Assembly (NCBI RefSeq): GCF_018119405.1
Contig: NZ_JAGPWC010000011.1
Span: forward strand, 29,600-93,599
Direction: 5' to 3'
Source of the DNA: Massilia sp. ST3
GTDB taxonomy: Bacteria > Pseudomonadota > Gammaproteobacteria > Burkholderiales > Burkholderiaceae_D
Length of the DNA stretch: 64,000 nt
Shown here one piece after another: positions 9,188-17,191 of this stretch. Within the stretch, counting starts at the first letter, position 1, and every line of letters begins with the position of its first letter. The position numbers and the translations under genes are program-made. A model generated the notes under the pieces. The model made no database searches and was not told the DNA's origin. It worked only from the letters and a program-made list of their open reading frames with translations.

Positions 9188-10455
9188 CAGGCGCCCATGG
9201 CCGCGGCGCGGGCCAGCAGCAGCTCGCGCTCGCGCGCATTCGCGGTGAGGGCGGCGGCGCGCTCGAATTCGATCCTGGCCTCGGGACCGCGTCCGAGCTT
9301 GGCCAGCAGGTTGGCGCGCACGCTCGGCAGCCAGTGGTAGCCATCCAGCTTGCCGCCGGCCGCCAGCGCATCGGCCAGTGCCAGGCCGGCGGCCGGCCCT
9401 TCGGCCATGCCGACCGCCACCGCGCGGTTGAGTTCGACCACCGGCGAGGGCTGGCGCGCCGCCAGCTCCGCATACAGGTCCGCGATGCGGCGCCAGTCGG
9501 TCTGCTCCGGCCGGTGGGCGCGCGCATGGCAGGCGGCCAGCTCGGCCTGCAGCACATAGGGGCCGCGCGGCAGGCCCAGTTGCGCGGCGCGCTCCAGCGC
9601 GGCCAGGCCGCGCCGGATCAGGACCCCGTCCCAGCGCGCGCGGTCCTGGTCGAGCAGCAGCACCGGCCGCCCGGCGGCGTCCAGGCGCGCATGCATGCGC
9701 GAAGCCTGGAGCTCCATCAGGGCCACCAGCCCGTGCACCTCGGGCTCCCCCGGCGCCAGCTCGGCCAGGATGCGCCCGAGGCGCAGGGCTTCCTCGATCA
9801 GCTGGGGGCGCATCCAGTCCTCGCCGGCGGTGGCCGCGTAGCCTTCGTTGAAGACCAGGTAGACCGCTTCCAGCACCGTGCCCAGGCGCTCGTCGAGCTG
9901 CTCCGGCGGCGGCAGCTCGAAGGCCACGCGCGCCTCGCCGAGGGTGCGCTTGGCGCGCACGATGCGCTGGGCCATGGTGGCCTCGGGCACCAGGAAGGCG
10001 CGCGCGATCTCCTGGGTCGACAGGCCGCCCAGCAGCTTGAGGGTGAGCGCCACCCGGGCGTCCGGCGGCAGCACCGGGTGGCAGGCGGTGAACATCAGGC
10101 GCAGCATGTCGTCCTGGAACACGTCGCGCCGCTTGTCGTCCAGGCTGTCGGAGAAGTCGGGCTCCACGAGCGCCTCCCGGGCCTCGAGGTCGAGGCCGAT
10201 CTGTTCGAGTTTCTGCTGGAGCAAGCGGTCGCGCCGCAGGCGGTCGAGGGCGTTGTTGCGCGCGGCGGTCAGCAGCCAGGCGCCGGGGCGCTCCGGTATG
10301 CCGTCGTGCGGCCAGTGCTCGAGCGCCGCGACCAGCGCATCCTGGGCCAGCTCCTCGGCCAGCCCGACGTCGCGCACGATGCGCGCCACGCCGGCCACGA
10401 TGCGGGCCGACTCGATGCGCCAGACCGCCGCGATGGCCTTCTCGACCGCTTCCAT
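9187..10455 (-). CDS. ECF42-type RNA polymerase sigma factor with C-terminal extension
   Basis: A 422-residue extracytoplasmic-function sigma factor, far longer than the usual 180-200. Region 2 (about residues 15-85, with AEELAQDALVAALEHWP) and region 4 (about 125-185, with LSTQEIARAFLVPEATMAQR) are followed by a 230-residue helical DUF6596-type extension. This architecture together with adjacent DGPF/YCII genes is characteristic of group ECF42, which lacks a classical anti-sigma factor and is thought to be controlled through the extension. The ATG overlaps the stop codon of the upstream VOC gene by one base. The physiological signal is not visible. Confidence 0.88.
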   Translation of the reverse strand: MEAVEKAIAAVWRIESARIVAGVARIVRDVGLAEELAQDALVAALEHWPHDGIPERPGAWLLTAARNNALDRLRRDRLLQQKLEQIGLDLEAREALVEPDFSDSLDDKRRDVFQDDMLRLMFTACHPVLPPDARVALTLKLLGGLSTQEIARAFLVPEATMAQRIVRAKRTLGEARVAFELPPPEQLDERLGTVLEAVYLVFNEGYAATAGEDWMRPQLIEEALRLGRILAELAPGEPEVHGLVALMELQASRMHARLDAAGRPVLLLDQDRARWDGVLIRRGLAALERAAQLGLPRGPYVLQAELAACHARAHRPEQTDWRRIADLYAELAARQPSPVVELNRAVAVGMAEGPAAGLALADALAAGGKLDGYHWLPSVRANLLAKLGRGPEARIEFERAAALTANARERELLLARAAAMGA

Positions 10456-10862
10456 CAGGCCTGCGCCGGCGGCATCGACTCCATATAGGCCAGCTCCCAG
10501 ATATGGCCGTCCGGGTCCTCGAAGCCGTGCTGGTACATGAAGCCATGGTCGCGCGCTTCGGTCGGCACGCTGCCGCCGGCCGCGCGCGCCTTGGCCACCA
10601 TCTCGTCGACCGCGGCGCGGCTGTCGCGCGACAGGCAGACCAGCACCTCGGTGCTGTCCCTGGCGCTGGAGACCGGCTTGCGGGTGAAGCCCTGGAAGAA
10701 GGGTTCGGCCAGCAGCATGACACAGGCATCCGGGTTGACGATCATGCAGGCCGCGTTCTGGTCGCTGAACTGGGGGTTGAACTCGAAGCCGAGGGCGCCG
10801 AAGAAGGCCTTGCTGCGTTCGAGGTCCTTGACCGGGAGGTTCACGTAGATCTGGGTGTTCAT
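10455..10862 (-). CDS. VOC family protein (glyoxalase/bleomycin-resistance fold)
   Basis: A 135-residue single-unit vicinal-oxygen-chelate protein beginning MNTQIYVNLPVKDLERSKAF, with the beta-alpha-beta-beta-beta arrangement and the C-terminal EDPDGHIWELAYM signature. I chose this start rather than an in-frame one further upstream because AAGGAG lies 5 bases before the ATG and it overlaps the preceding stop by one base (TGATG). The enzymatic activity is unknown. VOC proteins recur beside ECF42 sigma factors and DGPF proteins, as here, so it is probably a regulated or regulating partner of the sigma factor. Confidence 0.85.
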   Translation of the reverse strand: MNTQIYVNLPVKDLERSKAFFGALGFEFNPQFSDQNAACMIVNPDACVMLLAEPFFQGFTRKPVSSARDSTEVLVCLSRDSRAAVDEMVAKARAAGGSVPTEARDHGFMYQHGFEDPDGHIWELAYMESMPPAQA

Positions 10863-11254
10863 CACTGCTCCTTGTGCATGTCGGTGTGGAAGGGAAGGTC
10901 GTCCATCTCGTACAGCGGGCGCACCTCGATCTCGGCGCTGGCGCCCTCGCCCTGCGGGTTGGGGAAGCGGCGCGCCCATTCGAGCGCTTCCTCGCGCGAG
11001 CGGACCTGGATCAGGGTGTAGCCGGCGATCAGCTCCTTGGTCTCGGCGAAGGGGCCGTCGATCACGCTGCGGCGGCCCGCCTCGTAGCGGATGCGCCAGC
11101 CCTGGCTGCTCGGCTTGAGGCCGTTCGCGTCGAGCAGCACGCCGGCGCGGGCCAGTTCCTGGTGGTACTCGCCCATCGCGGCGAACAGCGCCGCCTCGGG
11201 CATGACGCCCGCCTCGGTCGCGCCCGTCGCCTTGACGATGATCATGAAACGCAT
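10862..11254 (-). CDS. YCII-related DGPF protein (first of two)
   Basis: A 130-residue protein starting MRFMIIVKATGATEAG with the DGPF signature in VIDGPFAETKELIAGY. The start is supported by AAGGAG 6 bases upstream. The DGPF/YCII family has a dimeric ferredoxin-like fold. Its function is not established, but it is the standard neighbour of ECF42 sigma factors. Between this gene and the other YCII gene lies a 93-base gap with a hairpin (GCGCGGCG at 11314-11321, CGCCGCGC at 11331-11338) that could separate expression of the two. The stop overlaps the VOC start. Confidence 0.88.
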   Translation of the reverse strand: MRFMIIVKATGATEAGVMPEAALFAAMGEYHQELARAGVLLDANGLKPSSQGWRIRYEAGRRSVIDGPFAETKELIAGYTLIQVRSREEALEWARRFPNPQGEGASAEIEVRPLYEMDDLPFHTDMHKEQ

Positions 11255-11347
11255 GTCGTTCTCCTTGGTTGGAAAGCGGCGCATGCCGCGTTCACTCCCT
11301 ACGACGAACGGCGGCGCGGCGTTTCGACATCGCCGCGCACATTTTTT

Positions 11348-11704
11348 TCAGGGCTCGAAGCAGGGCGCCAGCGCGCGCACCTCGACCGTGGCCCATTCGG
11401 CGGCCGGGCAGCGCTGGGCCAGGGCCACCGCTTCCTCGCGCGTGTCCACGTCCAGCAGGTAGAAGCCGCCGACCATTTCCTTGGCTTCGGCGAAGGGACC
11501 GTCGACGATGCGCGCGCGGCCGCCGGCGGTGCTGACGCGCACCGCATGGTCGAGCGAGGAGAGCGATTCGGCGCCCAGCAGCAGGCCGCGCTCCTTCAGC
11601 TCGTCGCCCCAGCGCAGCATGCGCTCGTAGACGGCGCGGCCTTCGGCGTCGCTGCGCGTGGCGCGCTGGCCGACGGGTTCATGGATCAGCAGCATGTGGG
11701 GCAT
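11348..11704 (-). CDS. YCII-related DGPF protein (second of two)
   Basis: A 118-residue protein starting MPHMLLIHEPVGQRA, with DGPF inside RIVDGPFAEAKEMVGGFYLL. The ATG has AAGGAG 7 bases upstream. It is a diverged paralogue of the downstream DGPF protein rather than a recent copy. It is probably the first gene of the transcription unit YCII-YCII-VOC-sigma factor, since the membrane-protein gene upstream has its own stop 36 bases away. No catalytic function is known for the family. Confidence 0.87.
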   Translation of the reverse strand: MPHMLLIHEPVGQRATRSDAEGRAVYERMLRWGDELKERGLLLGAESLSSLDHAVRVSTAGGRARIVDGPFAEAKEMVGGFYLLDVDTREEAVALAQRCPAAEWATVEVRALAPCFEP

Positions 11705-11739
11705 CCCGGTCTCCTTTTGGTGTTGTGAATCCGGCTATT

Positions 11740-12510
11740 TTAAGCGGGCTTGGCGGAGCGGGCCACGGCGGCGCGCAAGCCCAGCTGGACCGCCAGCGCG
11801 CAGATGGTCGCTGCCACGAAGCTCGACGCCAGCGGCTGGGCTCGCAGCAGCAGGGCCAGCACCAGGCAGAACACGGCGAAGGCATAGTAGCCGCGCACCA
11901 TGCCGCGCAGCAGGTCGACCGCGAAGCCGGGGCCCGAACTGCGGTGCGAAAAGCCGACCAGCACCGTACTCATGACGGGGAACATGGCGAACATGCCGCT
12001 CAGGCGCGGGCCCATCTGGGCGGCGGCGGCGGTCACCGCCAGGGTCAGGAGGGCGCCGGCGGCCATGCGCCAGGGCAGGTCGCGCGCCGGGGCGCCCTGG
12101 CTGTCCTTGCGCCCCTTGACGTGGCCGATCAGGCGCGGGGCGGCCAGCAACGCCGCCAGCACGGCGGCGAAGCCGACCCACAGCGGCAACTCCAGGCTGC
12201 GCAGCAGGGCGACCGATATAGCCCAGGCGAGCAGGGCGGCGCTCATCGCCGCGAATACGCCCTTGTGCTGCGCCACGCGGGCGTAGGCGATGCTGAAGAC
12301 CAGGATGGCCAGCACGGCGAGCAGGGTGTTGGCGGCGGCGGTGGCGGCGAAGTCGCTGCCTTGTTCGAGGGCGATGGCCAGCAGGATGGGACCGGAGACG
12401 ATGGGGAAGGCGGAAAGCCAGCCGGCGACGGCGGGGCCCCAGCGGCGGCCGGCCAGGGTGACGGCGGCGATGAGGGAGGGGACGAGCAGGAGCTTGAGTA
12501 AGAGGGGCAT
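11740..12510 (-). CDS. Multi-pass membrane protein of unknown function
   Basis: A 256-residue very hydrophobic protein beginning MPLLLKLLLVPSLIAAVTLA with about seven to eight predicted membrane helices and a short basic cytoplasmic loop near residues 125-145. I do not recognise the family with certainty. The pattern resembles small uncharacterised inner-membrane permease-like proteins. The start was set at the ATG that immediately precedes the first helix. It reads in the same direction as the YCII-sigma genes but there is no clear sign that it belongs to that system. Confidence 0.7.
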   Translation of the reverse strand: MPLLLKLLLVPSLIAAVTLAGRRWGPAVAGWLSAFPIVSGPILLAIALEQGSDFAATAAANTLLAVLAILVFSIAYARVAQHKGVFAAMSAALLAWAISVALLRSLELPLWVGFAAVLAALLAAPRLIGHVKGRKDSQGAPARDLPWRMAAGALLTLAVTAAAAQMGPRLSGMFAMFPVMSTVLVGFSHRSSGPGFAVDLLRGMVRGYYAFAVFCLVLALLLRAQPLASSFVAATICALAVQLGLRAAVARSAKPA

Positions 12511-12587
12511 GCTTGTTGTGCGGTGACAGGAGAGGGTAAAGGTATGTTGCGAACTTGGGCGCAATTTGTACCCGCGGAGAATAGGAA

Positions 12588-12617
12588 TAAAAAAAGCCCG
12601 CCATCCGGCGGGCTTTT
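12588..12617. terminator. Bidirectional intrinsic terminator
   Basis: AGCCCGCC at 12595-12602 pairs with GGCGGGCT at 12607-12614 around a 4-base loop. An A-run precedes it and a T-run follows it, so it can stop transcription in both directions. It lies just past the 3' end of the PhoH gene. Confidence 0.85.
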
Positions 12618-12631
12618 CACACTACGATCGA

Positions 12632-14398
12632 TCAAAGCACGTCGCTCGCGTGATCGGCCAGGCGCGAACGTTCACCGCGCGCCAGGGTCACGTGCCCGCT
12701 ATGCCCCCAGCCCTTGAAGCGGTCGACCACATAGGTCAGCCCGCTCGAGCCTTCGGTGAGGTAAGGCGTGTCGATCTGGGCGATGTTACCCAGGCACAGG
12801 ATCTTGGTGCCCGGGCCGGCGCGCGTGACCAGGGTCTTCATCTGCTTCGGCGTCAGGTTCTGTGCCTCGTCGATGATCAGGAACTTGTTGACGAAGGTGC
12901 GGCCGCGCATGAAGTTGAGCGACTTGATCTTGATGCGCGAGCGGATCAGGTCCTGGGTCGCGGCGCGCCCCCAGTCGCCGGCGTCGCCATCGGACTTCAT
13001 CAGCACCTCGAGGTTGTCGTCGAAGGCGCCCATCCAGGGCGACATCTTCTCTTCCTCGGTGCCCGGCAGGAAGCCGATGTCCTCGCCCACCGGCACCGTC
13101 ACGCGGGTGACGATGATCTCGTTGTACTGCTTGGTCTCCAGCACCTGGGCCAGGCCGGCGGCCAGGGCCAGCAGGGTCTTGCCGGTGCCGGCCTGGCCGA
13201 GCAGGGTGACGAAATCGCAGTCCGGGTTCATCAGGAGGTTGAGGGCGAAGTTCTGCTCGCGGTTGCGCGCGGTGATGCCCCACACGTTGTTCTTGTTGTG
13301 GCTGTAGTCGCGCAGGGTCTCGAGCACCGCGGTCTTGCCGTTGATCTGCTTGACCTGGGCGTAGAAGGGCGAGTCGCCGTCCTTCGGTTCCAGGTAGACG
13401 AACTGGTTCACCAGCAGGCCGGGAACCACCGGACCGGTGATGCGGTAGAAGGTCGAGGAATAGCCGTTGCGGTTTTCCTGCCAGGACTCGATGTCCTTGC
13501 CGTGCGAGTCCCAGAAGTCGTCCGGCAGCTGGACGATGCCCGAGTACAGCAGGTCGGTGTCTTCCAGCACATGGTCGTTGAAGTAATCCTCGGCCGGCAG
13601 GCCCAGGGCGCGCGCCTTGATGCGCATGTTGATGTCCTTCGACACCAGCACGATCGCGCGGCCGTCCATCTGCTGCTCGAGCGCGCGGACGACGCCCAGG
13701 ATCTGGTTGTCGGCCTTGCCCGAGGGCAGGCCTTCGGGCAGCGGGGCCGAGTCCAGCTTGGTCTGGAAGAACAGGCGGCCCTTGGCGTCCTTGTTGCCCA
13801 GCTTGGCCAGCGGGATACCGGATTCGATCGCGTCGTCGTCGACGTTGGCGATCAGGGCGTCGAGGGTGCGCGAGACCTGGCGCGCATTGCGCGCGACTTC
13901 CGACATGCCCTTCTTGTGGTTGTCGAGCTCCTCGAGGGTCATCATCGGCAGGTAGACGTCGTGCTCCTCGAAGCGGAACAGCGAGGTCGGGTCGTGCATC
14001 AGGACGTTGGTGTCGAGCACGAAGACCTTGGTGATGCCGGACTTGTCGGCCTTGCGGCTGGTGGAAGACTTGACGGTCACTTCGACCGGCTTGTGCTTGG
14101 CCGGATGCGGCTGCTCGGCGTCGGTCTCGCGCAGCTTGGCCACGGTGGCCGGCGCGCTGCGCTGGGTTTCGCCGCGCGCCGGCGCGGGGACGGCCGCCAG
14201 CACGGGCGCGGCTTGCGCGGCTTTCTTGCGGGCGCGGCCCTTGGGCGCTGGCACGGCCTGGCCGCTGATCAGCTCTTCGAGTTCGGTATCGGTCTGGGTG
14301 GATGCGGGACGGACCGGCGACTTGCCGGGTTCCGCCTTCGGGTAATCCTTGGCCAGCAGCATGGTGGCTGGCTTGGTGGGCATTTTGGGTAGTGGCAT
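12632..14398 (-). CDS. PIN-PhoH family ATPase/nuclease
   Basis: A 588-residue PhoH2-type protein. After a low-complexity, basic N-terminus of about 120 residues comes a PIN nuclease domain (about 123-250, with VLDTNVLMHDP carrying the first acidic residue). The PhoH ATPase domain (about 365-585) has Walker A GQAGTGKT near 400 and Walker B LIIDEAQNL near 508. Proteins of this build are RNA helicase/ribonucleases implicated in RNA turnover and stress. The start has only a weak ribosome site, and a second ATG five codons later is possible. The 5' leader holds strong hairpins, described separately. Confidence 0.9.
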   Translation of the reverse strand: MPLPKMPTKPATMLLAKDYPKAEPGKSPVRPASTQTDTELEELISGQAVPAPKGRARKKAAQAAPVLAAVPAPARGETQRSAPATVAKLRETDAEQPHPAKHKPVEVTVKSSTSRKADKSGITKVFVLDTNVLMHDPTSLFRFEEHDVYLPMMTLEELDNHKKGMSEVARNARQVSRTLDALIANVDDDAIESGIPLAKLGNKDAKGRLFFQTKLDSAPLPEGLPSGKADNQILGVVRALEQQMDGRAIVLVSKDINMRIKARALGLPAEDYFNDHVLEDTDLLYSGIVQLPDDFWDSHGKDIESWQENRNGYSSTFYRITGPVVPGLLVNQFVYLEPKDGDSPFYAQVKQINGKTAVLETLRDYSHNKNNVWGITARNREQNFALNLLMNPDCDFVTLLGQAGTGKTLLALAAGLAQVLETKQYNEIIVTRVTVPVGEDIGFLPGTEEEKMSPWMGAFDDNLEVLMKSDGDAGDWGRAATQDLIRSRIKIKSLNFMRGRTFVNKFLIIDEAQNLTPKQMKTLVTRAGPGTKILCLGNIAQIDTPYLTEGSSGLTYVVDRFKGWGHSGHVTLARGERSRLADHASDVL

Positions 14399-14410
14399 CA
14401 GGTTCTCAAT

Positions 14411-14535
14411 CTCAAAAAAGACGGGAAGGCCGAACGTGCGCGGGCCACAGGGCCGCGCCGTCGTTCGGAATCGGTACTCGGGAAAGGGCTGCCATGCTGA
14501 TTGGAGCCGGGAGAAGCCCGGTCCGGCAGGCAGCC
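14411..14535 (-). promoter_or_regulatory. Structured 5' leader of the PhoH gene with terminator-like hairpin
   Basis: Read on the minus strand, an outer stem (14529-14535 with 14487-14493) encloses a CCGGG/CCCGG hairpin (14507-14521). It is followed by a long hairpin at 14430-14468 (CCGAACG/CGTTCGG closing a GC-rich inner stem), and 10 bases later by a run of six U just before the start codon. This layout resembles an attenuator. No known riboswitch class fits. Structures were found by eye only. Confidence 0.4.
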
Positions 14536-14666
14536 AGATTGGAATGATGCGGATGTGTTACGGGTTGACTCAAAATAGGCGATGGCTATCCAGGTACGTT
14601 AAGAAACTGGAGCCATCCATCGGAACCTGGATAACCTGCTGCTCGCGAAGGTTTTTCAAGTTCTTC

Positions 14667-15152
14667 TTAAGGCTGGCTCTTCAAAAATTCCAGCACTTCG
14701 GCGACGTGATCATTGACTTTCACGCCACGCCATTCTTTCACCAATCGGCCTTGAGCGTCAATGACAAACGTACTGCGCTCGACCCCCCGGACCTGCTTGC
14801 CATACATATTCTTCATCTTCATGACATTGAACTGGGTGCAGACGGCCTCGTCGGGGTCGGAAATCAGTTCGAAGGGCAGGCCCAGCTTGCCCTTGAAGTT
14901 CTCGTGCGAGCGCAGCGAATCGCGGCTCAGGCCGTAGATCTCGGCGCCCAGCGCCTGGAACTCGGGATAGGCTTCGCGGAAGTTGATGCTCTCGGTAGTG
15001 CAGCCTGGCGTGTTGTCCTTGGGATAGAAGTACAGCACGGTGTACTTGGCGGGACGTCCGGCCAGCTCGAAAGTCAGGCCGCCGGTCATCGGGGCAGAAA
15101 ATGGGGCAACCGGCGTTGGGGTGATCGGTGCGGCGTTTGGGCTCTCGGCCAC
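14667..15152 (-). CDS. bcp: Peroxiredoxin of the Bcp/PrxQ family
   Basis: A 161-residue thiol peroxidase that reduces hydrogen and organic peroxides in the cytoplasm. The peroxidatic cysteine is Cys51 in NTPGCTTES. The resolving cysteine usually five residues later in Bcp is an isoleucine here, and the alternative PrxQ position is also not cysteine, so it may work as a one-Cys enzyme. I chose a GTG start because AGGAGA lies 5 bases upstream. An ATG further upstream would add 29 residues without homology. The N-terminal 20 residues before MTGGLTFEL are Pro/Ala rich. Confidence 0.86.
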   Translation of the reverse strand: MAESPNAAPITPTPVAPFSAPMTGGLTFELAGRPAKYTVLYFYPKDNTPGCTTESINFREAYPEFQALGAEIYGLSRDSLRSHENFKGKLGLPFELISDPDEAVCTQFNVMKMKNMYGKQVRGVERSTFVIDAQGRLVKEWRGVKVNDHVAEVLEFLKSQP

Positions 15153-15306
15153 GGGGCTCTCCTGGCAGGGGCAGCGCGGCGCGCTGCGGTCAATCTCCCT
15201 GGCGCACAGGGAGCGGCAGTGCGCATGATAATCCCGCACCGCCTCCAGAGGCTAGTCCCTGCCGCCAGGCTGATAATTCCGCCAGGTGGGGATTAGTTTC
15301 TTTTTT

Positions 15307-15687
15307 TCAAGTGGTCTGTTCGATAATCAGGGCCAGCGTGACCTTGCGCCCTTCGCCCATCAGGATGTTGTAGGTGCGGCAGGCGGCCTGGCTGTCCATG
15401 CATTCGACGCCGATGCGCAGCGCCGAGAGGCTGGCGACCAGTTTCGGATGGACGAAGCGCTGGCGCTCGCCGGTGCCGAGCACGACCACGTCGGGCGCAT
15501 CCTTCGCGATCTCCTCGAAGTGGGCGGCGGCCAGGTCCTCGAAACGGGCGACGTTCCACGGACGCGGCGGGACTTCGGGCATGACGGTGAGGCTGAACTC
15601 GAAGCGCTGGGCATTGATTTCGACGCCCTTGGCGTCGTAGCCGGTCACGGTCTGGTATTGTTGAGTGTTGTCGGAATGGAGCTTCAT
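15307..15687 (-). CDS. Mth938-like domain protein (DUF498)
   Basis: A 126-residue protein with the Mth938/NDUFAF3-like fold: VTGYDAKGVEINAQRFE near the start, DVVVLGTGERQRFVHP in the middle, and GVECMDSQAACRTYNILMGE with two cysteines toward the end. Bacterial members are small soluble proteins of unknown role. The human relative NDUFAF3 assists complex I assembly, but that function should not be transferred. It is transcribed away from alaA and next to bcp on the same strand, with about 150 bases between. Confidence 0.85.
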   Translation of the reverse strand: MKLHSDNTQQYQTVTGYDAKGVEINAQRFEFSLTVMPEVPPRPWNVARFEDLAAAHFEEIAKDAPDVVVLGTGERQRFVHPKLVASLSALRIGVECMDSQAACRTYNILMGEGRKVTLALIIEQTT

Positions 15688-15795
15688 GGTCTTGCGTTTT
15701 CAGAGGCGAAAGTAGTCGCTCATTGTAACCGGATCGGCAAGGTTGCCTGATTCCGCTGCCTAAGGCAGAATGGTATTTTTCGCACTGCAACATAC

Positions 15796-15915
15796 GGAAG
15801 GGTCGAAAAACCTGCTGCGCGTTGCACTGTCGTCCTGCGATGCTCGCTGTACTCATGTACAGCTGCGCTTCTCGGACAACATTGCTGCCGCTCGCGACGG
15901 TTTTCCGATGCTTCC
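15796..15915. repeat. Long imperfect palindrome upstream of alaA
   Basis: The outer arms 15796-15812 and 15899-15915 match at 14 of 17 positions, and the centre is a perfect GCTGTAC-TCAT-GTACAGC (15846-15863). The arms between remain partly complementary, so about 120 bases can form one long hairpin. It fills most of the gap between the divergent Mth938-like and alaA genes. It could be a dispersed repeat, a cruciform or a leader structure of alaA. Confidence 0.6.
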
Positions 15916-15940
15916 TTAGCGCATTCTTCCAGGGGATATC

Positions 15941-17170
15941 TTGCGACCCATTTTCAAATCGAACAAACTCGACGACGTTTGCTACGAAATCCGTGGCCCG
16001 GCCCTGGAAAAGGCCCGCCAGATGGAAGACGACGGCCAGAAGATCATCAAGCTTAATATCGGCAACCTGGCCGTGTTCGGCTTCGATCCGCCGGACGAGA
16101 TCGTGCACGACATGATCCGCAACATGCAGGGCGCGGCCGGCTATACCGATTCCAAGGGCATGTTTGCGCCGCGCAAGGCGGTCATGCACTATACCCAGGA
16201 AAAGAATATCCAGGGCGTCGGCATCGACGACATCTACCTGGGCAACGGCGCCTCCGAGCTGATCGTGATGGCGATGCAGGGCCTGCTGAACAACGGCGAC
16301 GAGGTGCTGGTGCCGGCGCCCGACTATCCGCTCTGGACCGCGGCCGTGAGCCTGGCCGGCGGCAATCCGGTGCACTACGTGTGCGACGAGCAGTCCGGCT
16401 GGTTCCCCGACATCGAGGACATGCGCAAGAAGATCACGCCGAACACGCGCGCGATCGTCGTCATCAACCCGAACAACCCGACCGGCGCCCTGTATCCGCG
16501 CGAAGTGCTGCTCGAGATCGTCGAACTGGCGCGCCAGCACCAGCTGATCATCTACGCCGACGAAATCTACGACAAGACCCTGTACGACGGCGAACAGCAC
16601 GTGTCGATCGCCTCGCTGGCCGACGACGTGCTGTGCCTGACCCTGAACGGCCTGTCCAAGAACTACCGCTCCTGCGGCTACCGCGCCGGCTGGATGACGG
16701 TGTCGGGCGAGAAGCGCCATGCCAAGGGCTATATCGACGGCCTGAACATGCTGGCCTCGATGCGCCTGTGCGCCAACGCGCCGGGCCAGTACGCGATCCA
16801 GACCGCCCTCGGCGGCTACCAGAGCATCGCCGACCTGGTAGGCCCGGGCGGACGCCTGCTCAAACAGCGCGACCTCGCGCACAAACTGCTGACCGATATT
16901 CCGGGCGTGTCCTGCGTGAAGCCAAAAGCCGCGCTGTACATGTTCCCGCGCCTCGACCCGAAGATGTACCCGATCACGGACGACCAGCAGTTCATCTGCG
17001 AACTGCTGTCCGAGGAAAAAGTGCTGCTGGTGCAAGGCACCGGCTTCAACTGGATCGCCCCGGACCACTTCCGGCTGGTGTTCCTGCCCAATTCCGACGA
17101 CCTGACCGACGCTTGCGGACGCATCGCGCGCTTCCTCGACGGCTACCGACGGCGCCATGGACGCGCCTAG
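15941..17170 (+). CDS. alaA: Alanine aminotransferase AlaA
   Basis: A 409-residue fold-type I, PLP-dependent transaminase that makes alanine from pyruvate with glutamate. It is collinear with E. coli AlaA: KLNIGN near the start, GNGASELIV, DYPLWTAAVSLAGG, NPNNPTGALYP, YADEIYDK and the PLP-lysine motif LNGLSKNYRS. The TTG start is preceded by AGGGGA 4 bases away and gives the MRPIFKSNKL N-terminus expected for the family. It is followed 21 bases later by hom, so the two are probably co-transcribed and connect alanine and aspartate-family amino acid synthesis. Confidence 0.92.
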   Translation: MRPIFKSNKLDDVCYEIRGPALEKARQMEDDGQKIIKLNIGNLAVFGFDPPDEIVHDMIRNMQGAAGYTDSKGMFAPRKAVMHYTQEKNIQGVGIDDIYLGNGASELIVMAMQGLLNNGDEVLVPAPDYPLWTAAVSLAGGNPVHYVCDEQSGWFPDIEDMRKKITPNTRAIVVINPNNPTGALYPREVLLEIVELARQHQLIIYADEIYDKTLYDGEQHVSIASLADDVLCLTLNGLSKNYRSCGYRAGWMTVSGEKRHAKGYIDGLNMLASMRLCANAPGQYAIQTALGGYQSIADLVGPGGRLLKQRDLAHKLLTDIPGVSCVKPKAALYMFPRLDPKMYPITDDQQFICELLSEEKVLLVQGTGFNWIAPDHFRLVFLPNSDDLTDACGRIARFLDGYRRRHGRA

Positions 17171-17191
17171 ACTTCAACGAGAAACCACACC

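Noticed and set aside
11314..11348. Intrinsic terminator between the two YCII genes
   Set aside because: The hairpin is clear but the T-run lies on the plus-strand side, the wrong side for the minus-strand genes, and no plus-strand gene precedes it. It was left as a hairpin of unknown role.
14399..14560. Cobalamin or TPP riboswitch in the phoH leader
   Set aside because: GAACCTGATG next to the start recalls a TPP motif, but the rest of the TPP core is absent, and the B12-box and core helices of the cobalamin class are not present either. phoH is not a vitamin gene.
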